Assembly (NCBI GenBank): GCA_036873755.1
Contig: JAVTVY010057124.1
Span: 186,001 to 250,000 of the forward strand
Length of the DNA stretch: 64,000 nt
DNA from: Hanleya hanleyi
Lineage: Eukaryota > Mollusca > Polyplacophora > Lepidopleurida > Hanleyidae
Direction of reading: 5' to 3'
Of the stretch, positions 11,851 to 24,356 are shown in pieces. Both the position numbers and the translations under genes were made by a program. Position 1 is the first letter of the stretch, and each line of letters starts with the position of its first letter. Below the pieces are notes generated by a model that saw only the letters and a list, made by a program, of their open reading frames with translations, was not told the DNA's origin and ran no database searches.

Positions 11851-13769
11851 AAAGTTATATGGAACGCTCTTAATCCCGCTGAAAAGTAAAGATTTGAGAA
11901 TGCGTTCTCCATATCATATCAATCTGTGTACTTCATATCCTCTCTTGCTCCTTACTCGAAGTTTTGCGCATATGCACTGAAATTATCATATTCACACCTG
12001 TCCGGTTGCCTTACGACAAAGAGTTTACCGAGAACAATGCAGCAAACAGCCTATTCATGGACTATGTCAGTGGAAGTGTCATATTTTCCTGTGTACTTCA
12101 GTTTAACCCATTGATCATTTCACATCTACATGTATGCCGCATTCTGAAATTGTCTTGTACTTTGCCCATTTCGCACCTATTCGCGTGCCTCCTGACAAAG
12201 GCTTTACAGACAACAAACGACCTTAATAAAACAAATTGATTTTTTCTTAATTTATAAAAAACTATACGAAAATAGACTGTCCAATATATTCAGACTTTGC
12301 AATTTTTTTTTATTTTTTTACCTTTTATTATGTCATTGATAACAAAATATAACAAATGATTTTTTAAGCAAAATATGAAAATAGACTGTCCAACCTTTTC
12401 ATATGAATATTAAAGAACCAGGCGGGGGTCATCATTCTCAAATTCTCGGAGATTTCGGGTGGCAGCTTCGTAGATTTCCGTTCGTCAGTTTCAAATTCCC
12501 GCTCGTATCACGAGGCGTCAGTGCCAAAAAAAAGAAGAAAAAAATTAATACTGGTGTTGCTGGTGAAAATTGAAATGTTAAGCTTTGCACGGATCTATAC
12601 TATATGTAGTTTTCTGTTGGTCTACCTGCTCAAATCCTTTTCAGTCCTGTGAAAGCTGCAACCATGCCAACTGCACCACCCACTGGCTATTCATTATATA
12701 CTCCGAGCGCGTTAGGTACATAGAACAAAAGGAGAGTCAAGAACCGGACTGGGCGAGGGAGTCCTGGCCTTAACCTAGAACTCAATAAATATATGAATGA
12801 AAACATAATACACTGATAAATACAAGTTGATAAAGTTATTGAGAGTTGTGTTCGGATTTGCTGACATAACTATCGATGTGCTCTTTAAAGCAAGGATGTT
12901 ACATTTTATTTTCGTTTCGTTACATTTGTCCACTTTCATCGATAAAATACTCATGTACAATTTTATTTAAATGACACTGACTATATCACAGTTTAGCAAA
13001 TTGTAAAGTTGATTCATGGGTGATATTAAAATTGGACACAAACTGTCAGTAAATGGGGGCAATACACGATACACTGAACAAAGAAGCGACAGTTTTCATC
13101 CACTATTCTGTTATATACTAAAAAGTTCGTTTCTTGCAGTAATAGGGACTTGGCAAAAATGCCTGGGATCGATTGTCTGACAGTTTTTCATCCACACTGT
13201 AATATTTGTGAAGGAATACAGACATTACCCCCCGACGACAGTTTCCCCAACGACATTTTCCCCCACGACAGTATGAGGTTTTCCCCCCACCCTAATATAA
13301 CGTGCTGTAATAATTCGATCTGTCGGCAATCACAATCGCGGTCATTTCCCCACCTTGATTTTTTTCAAGTAGGCACCTAGCATTCTCCCAACAGCTGGTC
13401 ACCGCGTGGAGATATTGTAAACAATATTTAAAGGGCTAGCATTCTGATTCACGCTGAGAGCTATTGTAAGCATTAATTGATAATGACCCTGGAAAATGGA
13501 TCAAACATGTGACAGATGTGACCAGGCAATCAACAAGCGTGCGTCTTTCAGAAAATTATATAATGGCCGTGTGTTTCGAATATCTGTTTCATGTCGCCGA
13601 TCTTTTGAACTCAGTGAGGGAGGGTAACACAATACAGATGAAAGTCATCACAAAATTTAATATCGAAAAATTACTCAACCAAAATTACTCATCTGAACTT
13701 CAGCGAGGTATATATTATTATGTATTTACGTGCAACAAGCAAGTAATAATGAAAACCCGAGGGGTTCAA

Positions 13770-14570
13770 GTCCCCCGACGTTGAAACAATAGATTTCACT
13801 TGGAACCGTAACTTTCAGTACCCAGCGTGCAGAGCAATCCCAAGTGAGGTCCAATGGCAAGGTACCCACAATTATCGAATTTGTCCTAATCTGACCAGGA
13901 TTTCATTAGATATTGTATGAAAATTTTTTAACTTTGGCCCCCAAGTGGCGCCACCTAAAGGCGGATCGGTGCGTAAAACAACCCCAAGCGAGATCTTGAG
14001 GCGAGGTTCCCATACACCAAATTTGAAAAGAATCCGTTCGGTTTTTCAAAAGTTATTTTCTGGAAACGAAATTTTAACTTTGCCCCCAGGTGGCGCCACC
14101 TACAAGCGGATCGGCACGAAAAACAACCCCAAGTGAGATCTTTAGGCGAGGTACCCACACACCAAATTTGAAAAGAATCCATGAAGTTTTTCTAAAGTTA
14201 TTGTCCAAACGAAATTTTAACTTCGCCCCCAGGTGGCACCACCTATAGGCGGATCGGTGAGAAAAACAATCACAAGCGAGATCTTTAGGCGAGGTACCCG
14301 CACACCAAATTTGAAAAGAATCCGTTCAGTTTTTCGAAAGTTATTGTCCGGAAACGAAATTTTAACTTTGCCCCCAGGTGGCGCCACCTATAGGCGGATC
14401 GGTGCAAAAAACAATCCCAAGCGAGATCTTGAGGCGGGGTACCCGCAAACCAAATTTGAAAAGAATCCGTTCAGTTTTTCAGAAGTTATTGTCCGGAAAC
14501 AAAGTCGGTCGGACGCACGGACGGACCCCAATACTATAGTCCCCCTTTAGCCCTTCGGGCGTCGGGGGAC
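13770..14570 (+). repeat. 142-bp tandem array bounded by short inverted ends
   Basis: About four units of 142 bases repeat the order CCCCAGGTGGCGCCACCTA, AGGCGGATCGGTG, AACAACCCCAAGCGAGATCT, TTGAGGCGAGGTACCC, ACCAAATTTGAAAAGAATCC. The block is bounded by GTCCCCCGACG and CGTCGGGGGAC, and ends with a hairpin-like GCCCTTCGGGC. Frames of 60-105 codons on both strands come from the repetition and are not genes. The layout resembles tandem-array elements common in mollusc genomes. Confidence 0.7.
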
Positions 14571-14808
14571 AAAAACAATCAGTTAAGGAGGTGGACGAGA
14601 AATACGTCGATATACAACGCCTATGTTGATTGGTTCGCCGAAGTTACGCTGACCTTTTCGGAAATCATCGGCCTCATTCGGTAACCTCAACGAGTTCGCT
14701 TCTTTTAGTAACGGTGGCTGTTGATTGAGCTAGAGCCATGCGCAGAGAAGCTGCGCGCCGCAATTATATATGACAATACGGGATATACAATCAGATGCCA
14801 TGAGAATG

Positions 14809-15280
14809 GCACGTAGGAGAGTTCTAAGAATTCAAGGGAGATTACTTTTTAGTTGAACATCGATAGATGTATGCAAACGTGCCTTCTTTTCAGGCATGAT
14901 AAATAAGAATATATTATCAATATATAATATTACGATATTATTGTTGTCACGTTGTTATGTTCTGTTTTCTGTCTGTTATTTATTGTCTGTTGCCTGTACC
15001 GACCACAACAAAATTTGAATTCAAGTGTTATTTCGTCAATTTCCGGCAAGGCTATCTATAGTTTGTGACTATACAGTGGGTAATCAATACTTTTGAGTAG
15101 ATTTTTTTTAGAAAAATGTATTGTTTGAAAGTTCAGGTCTGTCTAAATCGTCAGAACATCCCGAGAAAGTGGGTGTGTATATGAACATCTCTTCATACAA
15201 TTGTCTTCATCTTACTGCTCCTCTTCCGATGTTCAACTAAAAAGTAATCTCTCTTAAATTCCTGGAACTCTCCAACGTGC
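14809..15280. mobile_element. MITE with about 55-bp inverted repeats
   Basis: The left arm runs from GCACGTAGGAGAGTTC to GAGATTACTTTTTAGTTGAA, and the right arm is its reverse complement with few changes. The 470-base length, AT-rich interior and lack of coding frame fit a non-autonomous miniature element. It lies directly against the right arm of the larger inverted repeat. Confidence 0.7.
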
Positions 15281-15759
15281 AAAATCAAGGTGGGGAAATG
15301 AGTGCACTGTGATTGTCGGCAGACCGCGACTGTGATTGTCGGCAGATCGAATTATTACAGCACATAATATTAGGGTGGGGAAAATGTCGTTTGGGGATAC
15401 TGTCGTGGGGGATAATGTCATGGACTTATGTTATCGATATGTGGAATCCTATTTCTGTTTCTGTCGCTGTACTTGGCGGTCGGGCTTCGTTTTAAGATAT
15501 ATTTCTTATCCAGCTCGACATTCGCGCTGTTTTCGCTAATTCTAGTCACTTTCTGTTATTAATAGAGCAATAGAAAACGGTGACGGTATTTTTTTTATTT
15601 AGTAGCTGATTATGATCCAAATGATCTGGGGTCACTTTCAAGAGAGAAAAAGGGTGCTCATGATTCTCAGTACGTTGGAACATTCACAGAGATATTCTGT
15701 ACATCTAATCTCCTTCAAACTTCGGCAAAGATAAAGATATCTCAGAGCAGTCGGTGTAC

Positions 15760-16609
15760 GGACATTTTCGCCAGTGGACATTTCCCCCAGCGGACATTTC
15801 CCCCATGGACATTCCCCCCAGTGGGCATTTTCCCCATTGGACATTTCCTCCAGTGGACATTTCCCCCACCCTATATTTTTTAGGTTATTTTGAACATGGA
15901 TTTTAAATAATTTGGCAATAACACATTTTTTTCTGTAGATAAGGATATAAGGATTTCCACATATGTTTTACGATAAATAAGTCACAATGTGATAAGATAT
16001 TATACATATACACAGTATATATCAGTATTATACAATCTAATAGCACATTTTAAAACAATATAAAAGATGTATACATGGTATATAGCGTAACATTACCCGT
16101 TCGTAGGTCAGTGTCATGAAGCCATTTGATGAACATAAAACTGAACTGAAGTGAAAACAGGTAAAAAATTGTTTAAAAATACATCTTTTATTTTACCACT
16201 AGATGATATAATGTTTTCCTAAAATGTTAAAATATATACTATGTATATGAATATTATGTTATTTTTAAAACTTATTGTAAAAATATGTGATATATTGTTT
16301 TGAAATGTGTTATATGGCTGTATAATACTACTATATACTGTTATATATGTATAATATATTATCACTATTTGACTCATTTATCGTAAAACATATGTGGAAA
16401 TTCATATATCCTTTTTATATGAGTAAAAAAAATATATAAAAAAAATTGTTTTTGTCGAATTATTTAAAAACTATGTTCAAAATAACCTAAAAATATAGGG
16501 TGGGGGAAATGTCCACTGGAGGAAATGTCCACTGAGGGAAATGCCCACTGGGAGAAATATCCATGGGGGAAATGTCCGATGGGGGAAATGTCCACTGGGG
16601 GAAATGCCC
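15760..16609. mobile_element. 850-bp foldback element with GGGGGAAATGTCCACT iterons
   Basis: The whole segment is close to one large hairpin. Each outer arm has about six tandem iterons of 15-18 bases (GTGGACATTTCCCCCA on the left, the complement on the right), then 'ACCCTATATTTTTTAGGTTA'. The inner arms also pair (GGATTTCCACATATGTTTTA at 15951 against its complement near 16390). The centre near 16080-16140 is unpaired. Frames through the iterons are artefacts. It may be a Foldback-type or subterminal-iteron DNA transposon. Confidence 0.75.
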
Positions 16610-17299
16610 TGGATTCAGAGCCATCTATGTATTCCTCTGTCGGATTAAAAATGCTAGAAGAATCAAACAATTCTTTATCGTTTCTAATCTTGTTCCACAT
16701 GTCAGTTACCAGGCTAGCACTATTACAATTGATTTCATTTCGTTCAGTTGAACCAGTACCTTGCAAAAACGTGGATAATACGCTTCGTGCCTTCGCCTTC
16801 ATTCTAACTTAATATAACTATAGCACGTAGTATGCTCAGACTAAAATATATGAATGAAAATATATACTTTTAATTTTTAGCGTTCAATGACATGAATGAT
16901 TTATAAAGTTAAGTACGGTCGAGTTCTCATTTGCTGGCAGAACTGGGTGCGCTCCCACCCCCACTCCCCGCCCAAGTTTTCTTTCTTTATTTGCCCATGC
17001 ACTTTCATCGATTACTTCCTCTCTCTACCTGATATTTCAGTTCCGTATTTTGGTTTTTGGATTCATAGTACGTTATGACAAAGCATAGTCATTACATACA
17101 GAACATACACATTCGAAGGGCCTTGGGATCGATTCTCGTTGACAATCAAAATTTACTTCCCAATATCGATGAAATTCAACCCGCGTAACCCAAATTCTAA
17201 CAAACAGATTGGCGAGTGAAGTTTTTCTTATTTTTGCTCAGCGTAACTGCCTAACTTCGAGAGATCCTTTCTCTTCTGCAGTGCTCACTGTAACTGCGT

Positions 17300-18530
17300 A
17301 ACTCCAGCTATATAGGCGAGCGGCCGATCTTAGAAAAGGGCCTTATTTTTCGCGTTTAATGCACCCACCCTACACACACTTGGATCATACATCATTTTAA
17401 AGCCTATGGTCTCCACTTTTCAGATCTACCTGCAGTACTGTTGAAATGTGGTGCCGTTGCCATGGAAACGAGCTCTAAAAAAGTCATGTTAGATTTACCA
17501 TTTTCCTCACTATTGGAACACTTGATAATATGGATAACATAGATTCTTGGATGCAAAGGTTCAAATGATGATCCAAGCGCGAAATTTGACATGGCTAGTC
17601 TAATTAGGACACTTTTCCCAGAAATTAATGTTAGCTAACTGAAATCCAAGATGGCGGCTATTTTCCAAGATGGCCGCCGAAGGATCCTGCTAAGACCTGA
17701 TTTTGTCAGAAAAATTGATGAAATTTTACGATGGGAATTATTTTGACTTTCACGTATATACTTTTAGAGAGGGGAAAGCACATTCTGGTATCTTTATGTA
17801 CTCCTACATATATGTTCTAACATTCCTGAATTTGATATGTCACTGTTGAAGCATTGTGCCATGATGTGACCAATTCGAGTTTGCAGTGTGTTATCATTGA
17901 CTGGAGTTTTTGCATTAGTGATCCCATTTGATTGAGGTTATGTCTTAGTTACGCAATATTATTTCTGTATAATGTCCTTTACTAAAAGATTATTTCCATA
18001 ATTTGATGCGTGAGTAGGCTTACCTTGGAACAATACTTCATCTTAAATTGTGTTTCGGTCTAATCTGTGCCACCTGTTGACCATTTTGGAATTTCAACAA
18101 CCTTTACTTATTAGGGTTAATATAAATAAATGGGCTGTTCCTGTCTGTTGGTTGTTAGCAGAATGTTCCGAACTGACAAGGAGTTTATTTGGGATCAATT
18201 TGCTCACACTATTCACTGTACCCCCGAAGAACGTTGTACGGATTTAATTATTCAGTGTGCCCAAATAGGACACATGTCGGAAACTGGACCCTGGATAATT
18301 TCACCTGGGTAATTAATCCCATGGAGTATTGTAACGCTGGATCATGGGAAATGTCATATCCATTGGGCTGACTTTCTGTTTGTCACCAAACATGGCAGGC
18401 TTACATACTGCATCAAGGAGAATGTTCAATTGGGCTTGATTTTCCACTATGCCCAATTGGAACCAACATCGAAAACTGGACCCAGGATAATGCCGTCTAA
18501 GTATTTTTCCTGAGAATTATATTCCCGCCC
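17300..18530. repeat. Large inverted repeat, left arm
   Basis: The blocks 'AGGCGAGCGG..', 'CACCCACCCTACACACAC', 'CCAAGATGGCGGCTATTTTC' and 'GTGACCAATTCGAGTTTGCA' recur in reverse orientation and reverse order between 25215 and 24500. Further in, 'CTGGACCCTGGATAAT' pairs with 22700-22760. The arms differ at perhaps one base in seven, so the structure is old. The terminal sequence of the parent element was not resolved. Confidence 0.6.
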
Positions 18531-18865
18531 TGAAAATTAGTGCAATTACTTACTTGGTCGCAGGGAATGTTCTGTTGGATTTATTTTCCCTTTTTTTAAA
18601 TCGAGATCTACAATTTCACATATTAATGCCGCTGTTACAGAGGAAAAGGGCATAAACGATCACACGACATTCTGAAATGCCTCCTCCAGAAGGGATTGAA
18701 AGTAACGTTAATAATAAATACTACAGGTCATTGTACAGGAAATTACATAAATATCTCCAGCGAGACTGGTTTGAACTTGAATGAGACAGTTCTGGAGAGG
18801 AAACCGGCATGAAAGACACTACCGAATTATCGAATGTCTCATCAAGCTCATATAGGCAATACACT

Positions 18866-20339
18866 AATAGTAGGGAAAGGACCAATCTGGTCGCATTGAG
18901 GCTCTTTTGTGTGAGACTAATGACGTCACATCTGATGACGTATGGATAATGTCACTTCCGATGCGAGATCACGTCCGGATCAAAGAGCATTTCCGGTTAC
19001 GTGCCATCCGTAGATGAACGGACTTCCGGTATCAATTGACGCATGCGCAGTCGGTCAGTAGCAGAAAAAAGGCATTTGGGTGGACGTTTTCGGGTCGAGG
19101 TGGGCCATCCGTGGTTTAAATGGGTCGTGTGAGGTGTCATATTGAAGCGCTCATGGGGTAGCGTCTGACTGGGGTGTCTTTCAATGGTTTGCCATCAATC
19201 TTCGCATGCGCAGTCGGGTAGTTGTAGCAAAAGGGCATTTGAATGAGCGTTTTGAGGTAGAGATGGACCATCCGTGGTCTAAATGAGCCGTGTGAGTTGT
19301 CATATGGAAGGACTCGTAGAGTAGAGTGACTGTGGTTGCAGTGAAACTGTCGTCAGTCTAACGCTAGGGAGTAAGTTCCCTAGGTTCTGTACCTAGTCCC
19401 ATAATGTTTTAATGCTTCGACGCAGACAGTTGAGAGAAAGAAAGATCAACACGTTCACAGATGTATTTTAGTATTCCTCCATCACATCACACCCACACTG
19501 GGGGAGCCGCGTTGGGTGTGTTTACATAATCGTATGGCCGAAGATTGACACTCCGAATGGCGGATTCTGATTGGACAGGAACAACCGAAAATATGTCAAG
19601 CGGATAAGAGGGACCATGACAGATGCAACATAAAATGACCGCTTCTGACTGGACAAGAGCAGCCGACGATGCATCTGATACACACCATACTATTATGTAA
19701 AGACATTCGACGCTACTGCTGCCCGACTGCGCATGCGCGGATTGACAGCACTTCCACTACAGACCACATCAGCCTGACTCTCTCCCACGAGCACTTCAAT
19801 ATGACACCTCACACGATGCATTTGAACAGTAAATGGTCCACCTCGACACCATAATGTCCATTCAAATGTCTTTTTTCTACTACTGTCCGACTGCTCAAGC
19901 GCAGGTTGACGGCGACATCAATCTGACTCTACCCGAAAAGGGCTCCAAGATAGCACCCCAGACGGCCCGTTTGGATCATGGATGGTCCACCTCGTTCCAA
20001 AACCGTCTATTCGAATGCCCTTTACTACTGGCGGCATTTCCACTAAAAAAACCACCCCAGTCTGATGTTCCCCCAGGTGCGCTTCAACATGACACCTCAC
20101 ACGAACCAATTGGACCACGAATGGTCCACCTCCAGCCCAAAACGCCCATTCAAACACTCTTTCTCTACTACTGCCCGACTGCACATGCGCTTCAATGTGA
20201 CACCTCACACGACCCATTTGAACCAGGGATGACCCACTTCAACCCCAAAACGTCCACCCAAATGCCTTTTTCTAACCGAATGTGTGACGTCATCAGAGAA
20301 CAGCCTCAATGCGACCAGATTGGTCCGTTTCCTACTACT
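18866..20339. mobile_element. TIR element with mirrored tandem repeats
   Basis: Ends of about 38 bases are inverted copies: AATAGTAGGGAAAGGACCAA on the left, and on the right the complement of AGTAGTAGGAAACGGACCAA, each continuing into TCTGGTCGCATTGAGGCT. Inside, tandem units around 'GGACCATCCGTGGT..AAATG..CGTGTGAGGTGTCAT' run one way on the left (19080-19310) and the opposite way on the right (19730-20270). A 197-codon frame at 19833-20426 runs through these repeats and beyond the right end, so it is repeat-derived. No clear target duplication was found. Confidence 0.65.
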
Positions 20340-21184
20340 GATACTCGCTGGGCTATTAGGAGTAGAGTGGGTGAGATTCTGTGGAAGCTAAAACCGCCTT
20401 ATAATTTCCATAGGTCTACGCCGTGATTTGCTGGCCTGGATGAACACATTTTTATCGTTGGTTGCATTCGGTTGCCCTGTTCTCCTCACTGAAAAGGACA
20501 TCGAACAATCATACACTGGTTGTTTTAGAAGGAAAATCTCATCATCATTAGTCCTGGTTCATCTGACAAAGCCGAACCATGACAGTTTCGAATGCAACGT
20601 TGGTTATCTTATAAGACGTGCAACACTTTGTTCTCTCTACCACGGCTGATGCAAGAACAGCTAATAGCTAATAAAGTTGTAATCAATTGGATAGGTGGAG
20701 ACGTTACGGTTATGTTCAGCCCCCTCCCTCTCCCAGGCCTCAATCCTTGAGCTCATTGGCCCAAGACTACCTTTGAATGAAACTGAGGGCTGTTGCTGGT
20801 GCCGTTTAATTTACAGTAGTTGAAAGGCGAATTTTTGTGACGGGCGTCCTGGTGGTGTCGGGTTTTCTCATACTTGTTTTATCACTTTCGATGACCAAAA
20901 CTTGTATTAACAGGGATAATCGGCAGCCATCTTGGTTAATTTTCAATGCCAAATGAGTGACCTAATCGGACCATCCTTGCTAATTTTCATTCTATTATCA
21001 TAATTTGAACGTTTGCCTCTCAAAATCTCTGTTATGCGCTTTAAATGTTTACCATAGTAAGACAAGCGTTCTGAGAACCCCAACATCTCGCCTTGTGGGA
21101 TGATCCGCTGAAGCTGCAGCAGTATTCAAAGCATATAGGTAGAGCAAACTCTCCAGTTACAGGTGTACATGTCAAATTTGTCTA

Positions 21185-22050
21185 ACAAAAACCTTATCAT
21201 TGGCAATTACTATGTCGAAACCCTCAAAATTTGAGCAAAAAATAGTATTTCATCTCATAAATAGCACAGGCCCATTCGCTCATCATATGTGACATGTTTA
21301 ACAAGTTTCATAATCATGCAATGAAACCTGACAAATTCAGTTAACTTTTCAGTACATTTCTGTCTAACAAAAAAAACCCTACAATTGGCAAATTACTAAG
21401 TCCAAACCCTTTTAATTTGGAAAAAAAAACAATATTTCATCTCATAAATAGCATAGGTACATGCTTTAATCATATGAAACATGTGTATCAAGTTTCATAA
21501 TCATCCAATAAAACCTGACAACTTCAGCAAACTTTTTATGTACACTTTTGCAAAACACAAAACTTGATCATTTTCCATAATTTGGACAAAAACTAATATT
21601 TCATCTCATAAATAGCACAGGTAAATCCTTCAATCATAAGAAACAGGTGTACCAAGTTTCATTATCATCCACTGACAGCTGACAACTGCAGTAAACTTTC
21701 TATGTACAGGTATGCATGCCCACTTTTGCTAAACAAAAAACCTTATCATTTGCCATAATTTGGACAAAATTTAAATTTCATCTCATAAATAGCACATGTA
21801 CATTCTCTAACCATAAGAAACATGTGTACCAAGTTTCATAATCATCTAATGATAGCTGACAATTGTAACAAACTTTCTATGCACAGACGTACATGTGCAA
21901 ATTTGCTAAGCAAAAAACCTTATCATTCGATTTTAACATTGGAGCGAATACCTGGGTGGTGCCATAACTCACCTTTTTCGTGAATTTTTCTTGTTTTTTT
22001 TTTTTTTGTTTTTTTTTTTAATTTGTTAAACCAAAAACCTTATCATTTCC
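21185..22050 (+). repeat. Tandem array, unit about 180 bp
   Basis: About five units carry the order 'AAAACCTTATCATTGGC', 'ATTTCATCTCATAAATAGCA', 'CCAAGTTTCATAATCATC' and 'CTGACAA.T.CAGTAAACTTT'. Units start near 21187, 21372, 21556, 21737 and 21912 and diverge moderately. No coding function. Confidence 0.65.
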
Positions 22051-22853
22051 AGGGAGGTGATACCGACGACGACATCCTGTTTCCCCCTCTCACAATATCT
22101 CCCCTTCACTTCATAAGGCGAGGTAAATATGAATAATCTAACCTTACTTCGGGATGTAGTTTCCATAATGGTGCCACGTTTTGACAATATGGCAGGTGAA
22201 TTTGAAAAATAAAACGCATAATCCATGTGTGTGTAGATTAGTTGAGGTCTAGTACGTAAGCGTATCAAGTTTCAGTGCCGGAAAGAATTACTGGGAAAAC
22301 TACCTAGGCGGCATTATCCACGGTTCAGTTTTCGATCTGAGTCTCAATTGGGCACAGTCGAAAAATACGATGCAGAACGTAAGCGTGTCACGTTTGGTGT
22401 CAATAATCCTTGACAGTTTGGAACAATTAATTATAATAATCACAGAGAGAAGAACAACCCAGTAAAACATACAGGTACATATATATAAAAGAAATGAGAT
22501 TATAACTAGTATAGTGTTGAAAATACGAGTACAAAGTAGCCCATTCTACCGCCTCATATCCGATCAATATATCTACGAACTTCCCAACCATCCAATCATT
22601 TATCCAACCCACACATATATATGGCAAAGTGACACAGATCCCAATAGATAGTACATTTCCCGGGGTGCACTGCATACGTGTCGAGTTCCAACAGTAGCAT
22701 GCTGCATGGGATGAATTACCCATGTGGCATTATCCAGGGTTCAGTTTTCGACTGGGGCCCTAATTGAGCAAACTGAATAAGTAAGCCCGCCGAGACAATC
22801 CCCGGGATACAGTAAAGAGTGCGTGTCACGGTTGGTTCCAAATATAACCCTTG

Positions 22854-23323
22854 CCCTTGTTCGGCATAACGAAAACTGAAAGTTATTATAAACCGATAAA
22901 TTTCATTCTGCTGATTATGAAATATTATATCTACAAATGTAGATGTCAAGGAAAAATTGTTCACATTGCTGGTTTACAGCACGATGTCAAAAATTTCCTA
23001 TTTATTGAGCAGTCAATTGCTATGAAAAATGATATGATAGACAAATTTAATACCGAATGGTATTTGTGGTTGAAATTGATGTAACTGTTCGCTTTTTTTA
23101 TTATTTTTTTTTTTATTTTTTCTATTTATTTTCTAGAGTACCACTTCGGCACAGACTTTCTGTAAATAGTATATATGTACACATAAGCTTGCAAATGTAA
23201 TATTCACGTATTCGTACTGTATTTACAAAGTTCCAAGTAGGATACAAATATGATGGGTAAGAATTAATATTTCAATGCATTGTCTGTAAATATATAATAA
23301 CAATTCTGTGGCAATAAATGCAC

Positions 23324-23357
<34 letters not shown>
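22854..23357 (+). mobile_element. L1/Tx1-like LINE, 5'-truncated 3' end
   Basis: An open frame ending at 23084 gives a C-terminus with KYYIYKCRCQGK, FLFIEQSIAMKNDMIDKF and a closing EWYLWLKLM. This resembles the extreme C-terminus of L1-type ORF2 proteins (K-Y-I-x-K followed by E-x-x-I-A-x-K-N and F-x-x-W). A UTR of about 240 bases follows, then AATAAA 16 bases before a 29-A tract (23329-23357). The target repeat AAATATAACCCTTG lies at 22840-22853. The matching right copy is not here but at about 24349-24362, so the insertion continues past this poly(A). Confidence 0.6.
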
Positions 23358-23359
<2 letters not shown>

Positions 23360-24313
23360 TAGGTCAAGTTCAAAGGTCAAGGTCACTGTGACCCCAAAAT
23401 AGTGAAATTGTTAAAAATCATGATTTTGTGTGTCTAATGAGAAATTAAGAGGAGAGGGTTTGTCATGTACCAAAATTTAGGTCAAGGTCAATAGTCAAGG
23501 TCACTGTGACCCCAGAATCAAGAAATCTTTAAAAATCACTTTTTTTGTGTCGGTAGATACATTAGGGGGATATTATGTGTCACGTTAGAAAATGTAGGTC
23601 AAGGTCACTGTGACCGCCAAAATCATGAAATTCATAAAAATCAGATTTTTTGTGTTCATTGATACATTGAGGGAAGATGATGTATCGTGTACCAAAATTT
23701 AGGTCATGGTCAAAGGTCAAGGTCACTGTGACCCCAAAATCAGGAGATACATTAGAGGGACATGTGTTACATACCAAAATGTGGGTCAAAGATCAAGGTC
23801 ACTGTGACTCCAAAATCAAGAAATCATTAAAAGTCTCATTTTCATATGCCTGTCGAAGACGAGATCGTGTAATGCGATGTTGCATTCTGTCCATTCAACC
23901 ATTAACATTTGTTGTCCATGCGATATCTCTAGTTTCAGGTTATGGATTGGTACCAAACTTTGAGTATACCTTACTCGCATGGCAAAGAGGAGCCATACAT
24001 TTTGAGATCAATTTGTCAAAGGCCAAGGTCACAGTCGCCCAAAACTGATTCAAATTTAGCTGACTATATGTGATAGGAGTTCTCTCCCCTACATGTATAG
24101 GGCATTTGTCCTGTGGAGTTGTCTCCCATGTTTGAAACAGCTACATTTAGTTAAACTGTTGTGAAATGAAAACCATACATTTACTAATTTAACGGGGAGA
24201 GGGGTCCTTTGTGAAGTTCATACCTGTTTATTAACTAAGAACAAAGGTTTACTTCATCACTTTCTTCTTCCTTCATGAAAAATTCTCTTGCCTGAAAGGA
24301 ATCCTTTTGCAGG

Positions 24314-24350
<37 letters not shown>
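23358..24350 (+). repeat. GGTCAAGGTCACTGTGACC satellite, probably transduced, with poly(A)
   Basis: Five or six units of roughly 100-120 bases repeat 'AGGTCAAGGTCACTGTGACC', 'CCAAAAT.A.GAAAT..TTAAAAATCA' and 'GA.ACATTA.GGG'. About 270 bases of unique sequence follow, then a 38-base A tract (24314-24351) and the right-hand target repeat ATATAACCCTTG. Lying between the LINE's own poly(A) and the target repeat, this segment appears to have moved with the LINE. Confidence 0.65.

Positions 24351-24356
<6 letters not shown>

Larger units (their letters stand above)
13221..15419. mobile_element. Composite inverted-repeat element (2.2 kb)
   Basis: Arms of about 150 bases (13221-13370 and 15281-15419) match in inverted orientation. 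They share GACATTA-CCCCC-ACGACAG, CCACCCTAATAT, GCTGTAATAATTCGATCTG and a closing CATTTCCCCACCTTGATTTT. The outer part of each arm has short iterons of the CCCCACGACAGT type. Between the arms lie a 142-bp tandem array (13770-14570) and a separate MITE (14809-15280). No coding gene is seen. Confidence 0.65.

Noticed and set aside
13945..14550. Frames of 60-105 codons on both strands
   Set aside because: They are readings of a 142-bp tandem array; each frame repeats the same peptide and both strands are open equally.
19833..20426. 197-codon plus-strand frame
   Set aside because: It follows mirrored tandem repeats and crosses the right end of the TIR element into unrelated flank, so it is not a gene.
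23677..24048. 123-codon plus-strand frame
   Set aside because: Its first half is the GGTCAAGGTCAC satellite read as KVKVTVTPK-type peptides; there is no independent support.
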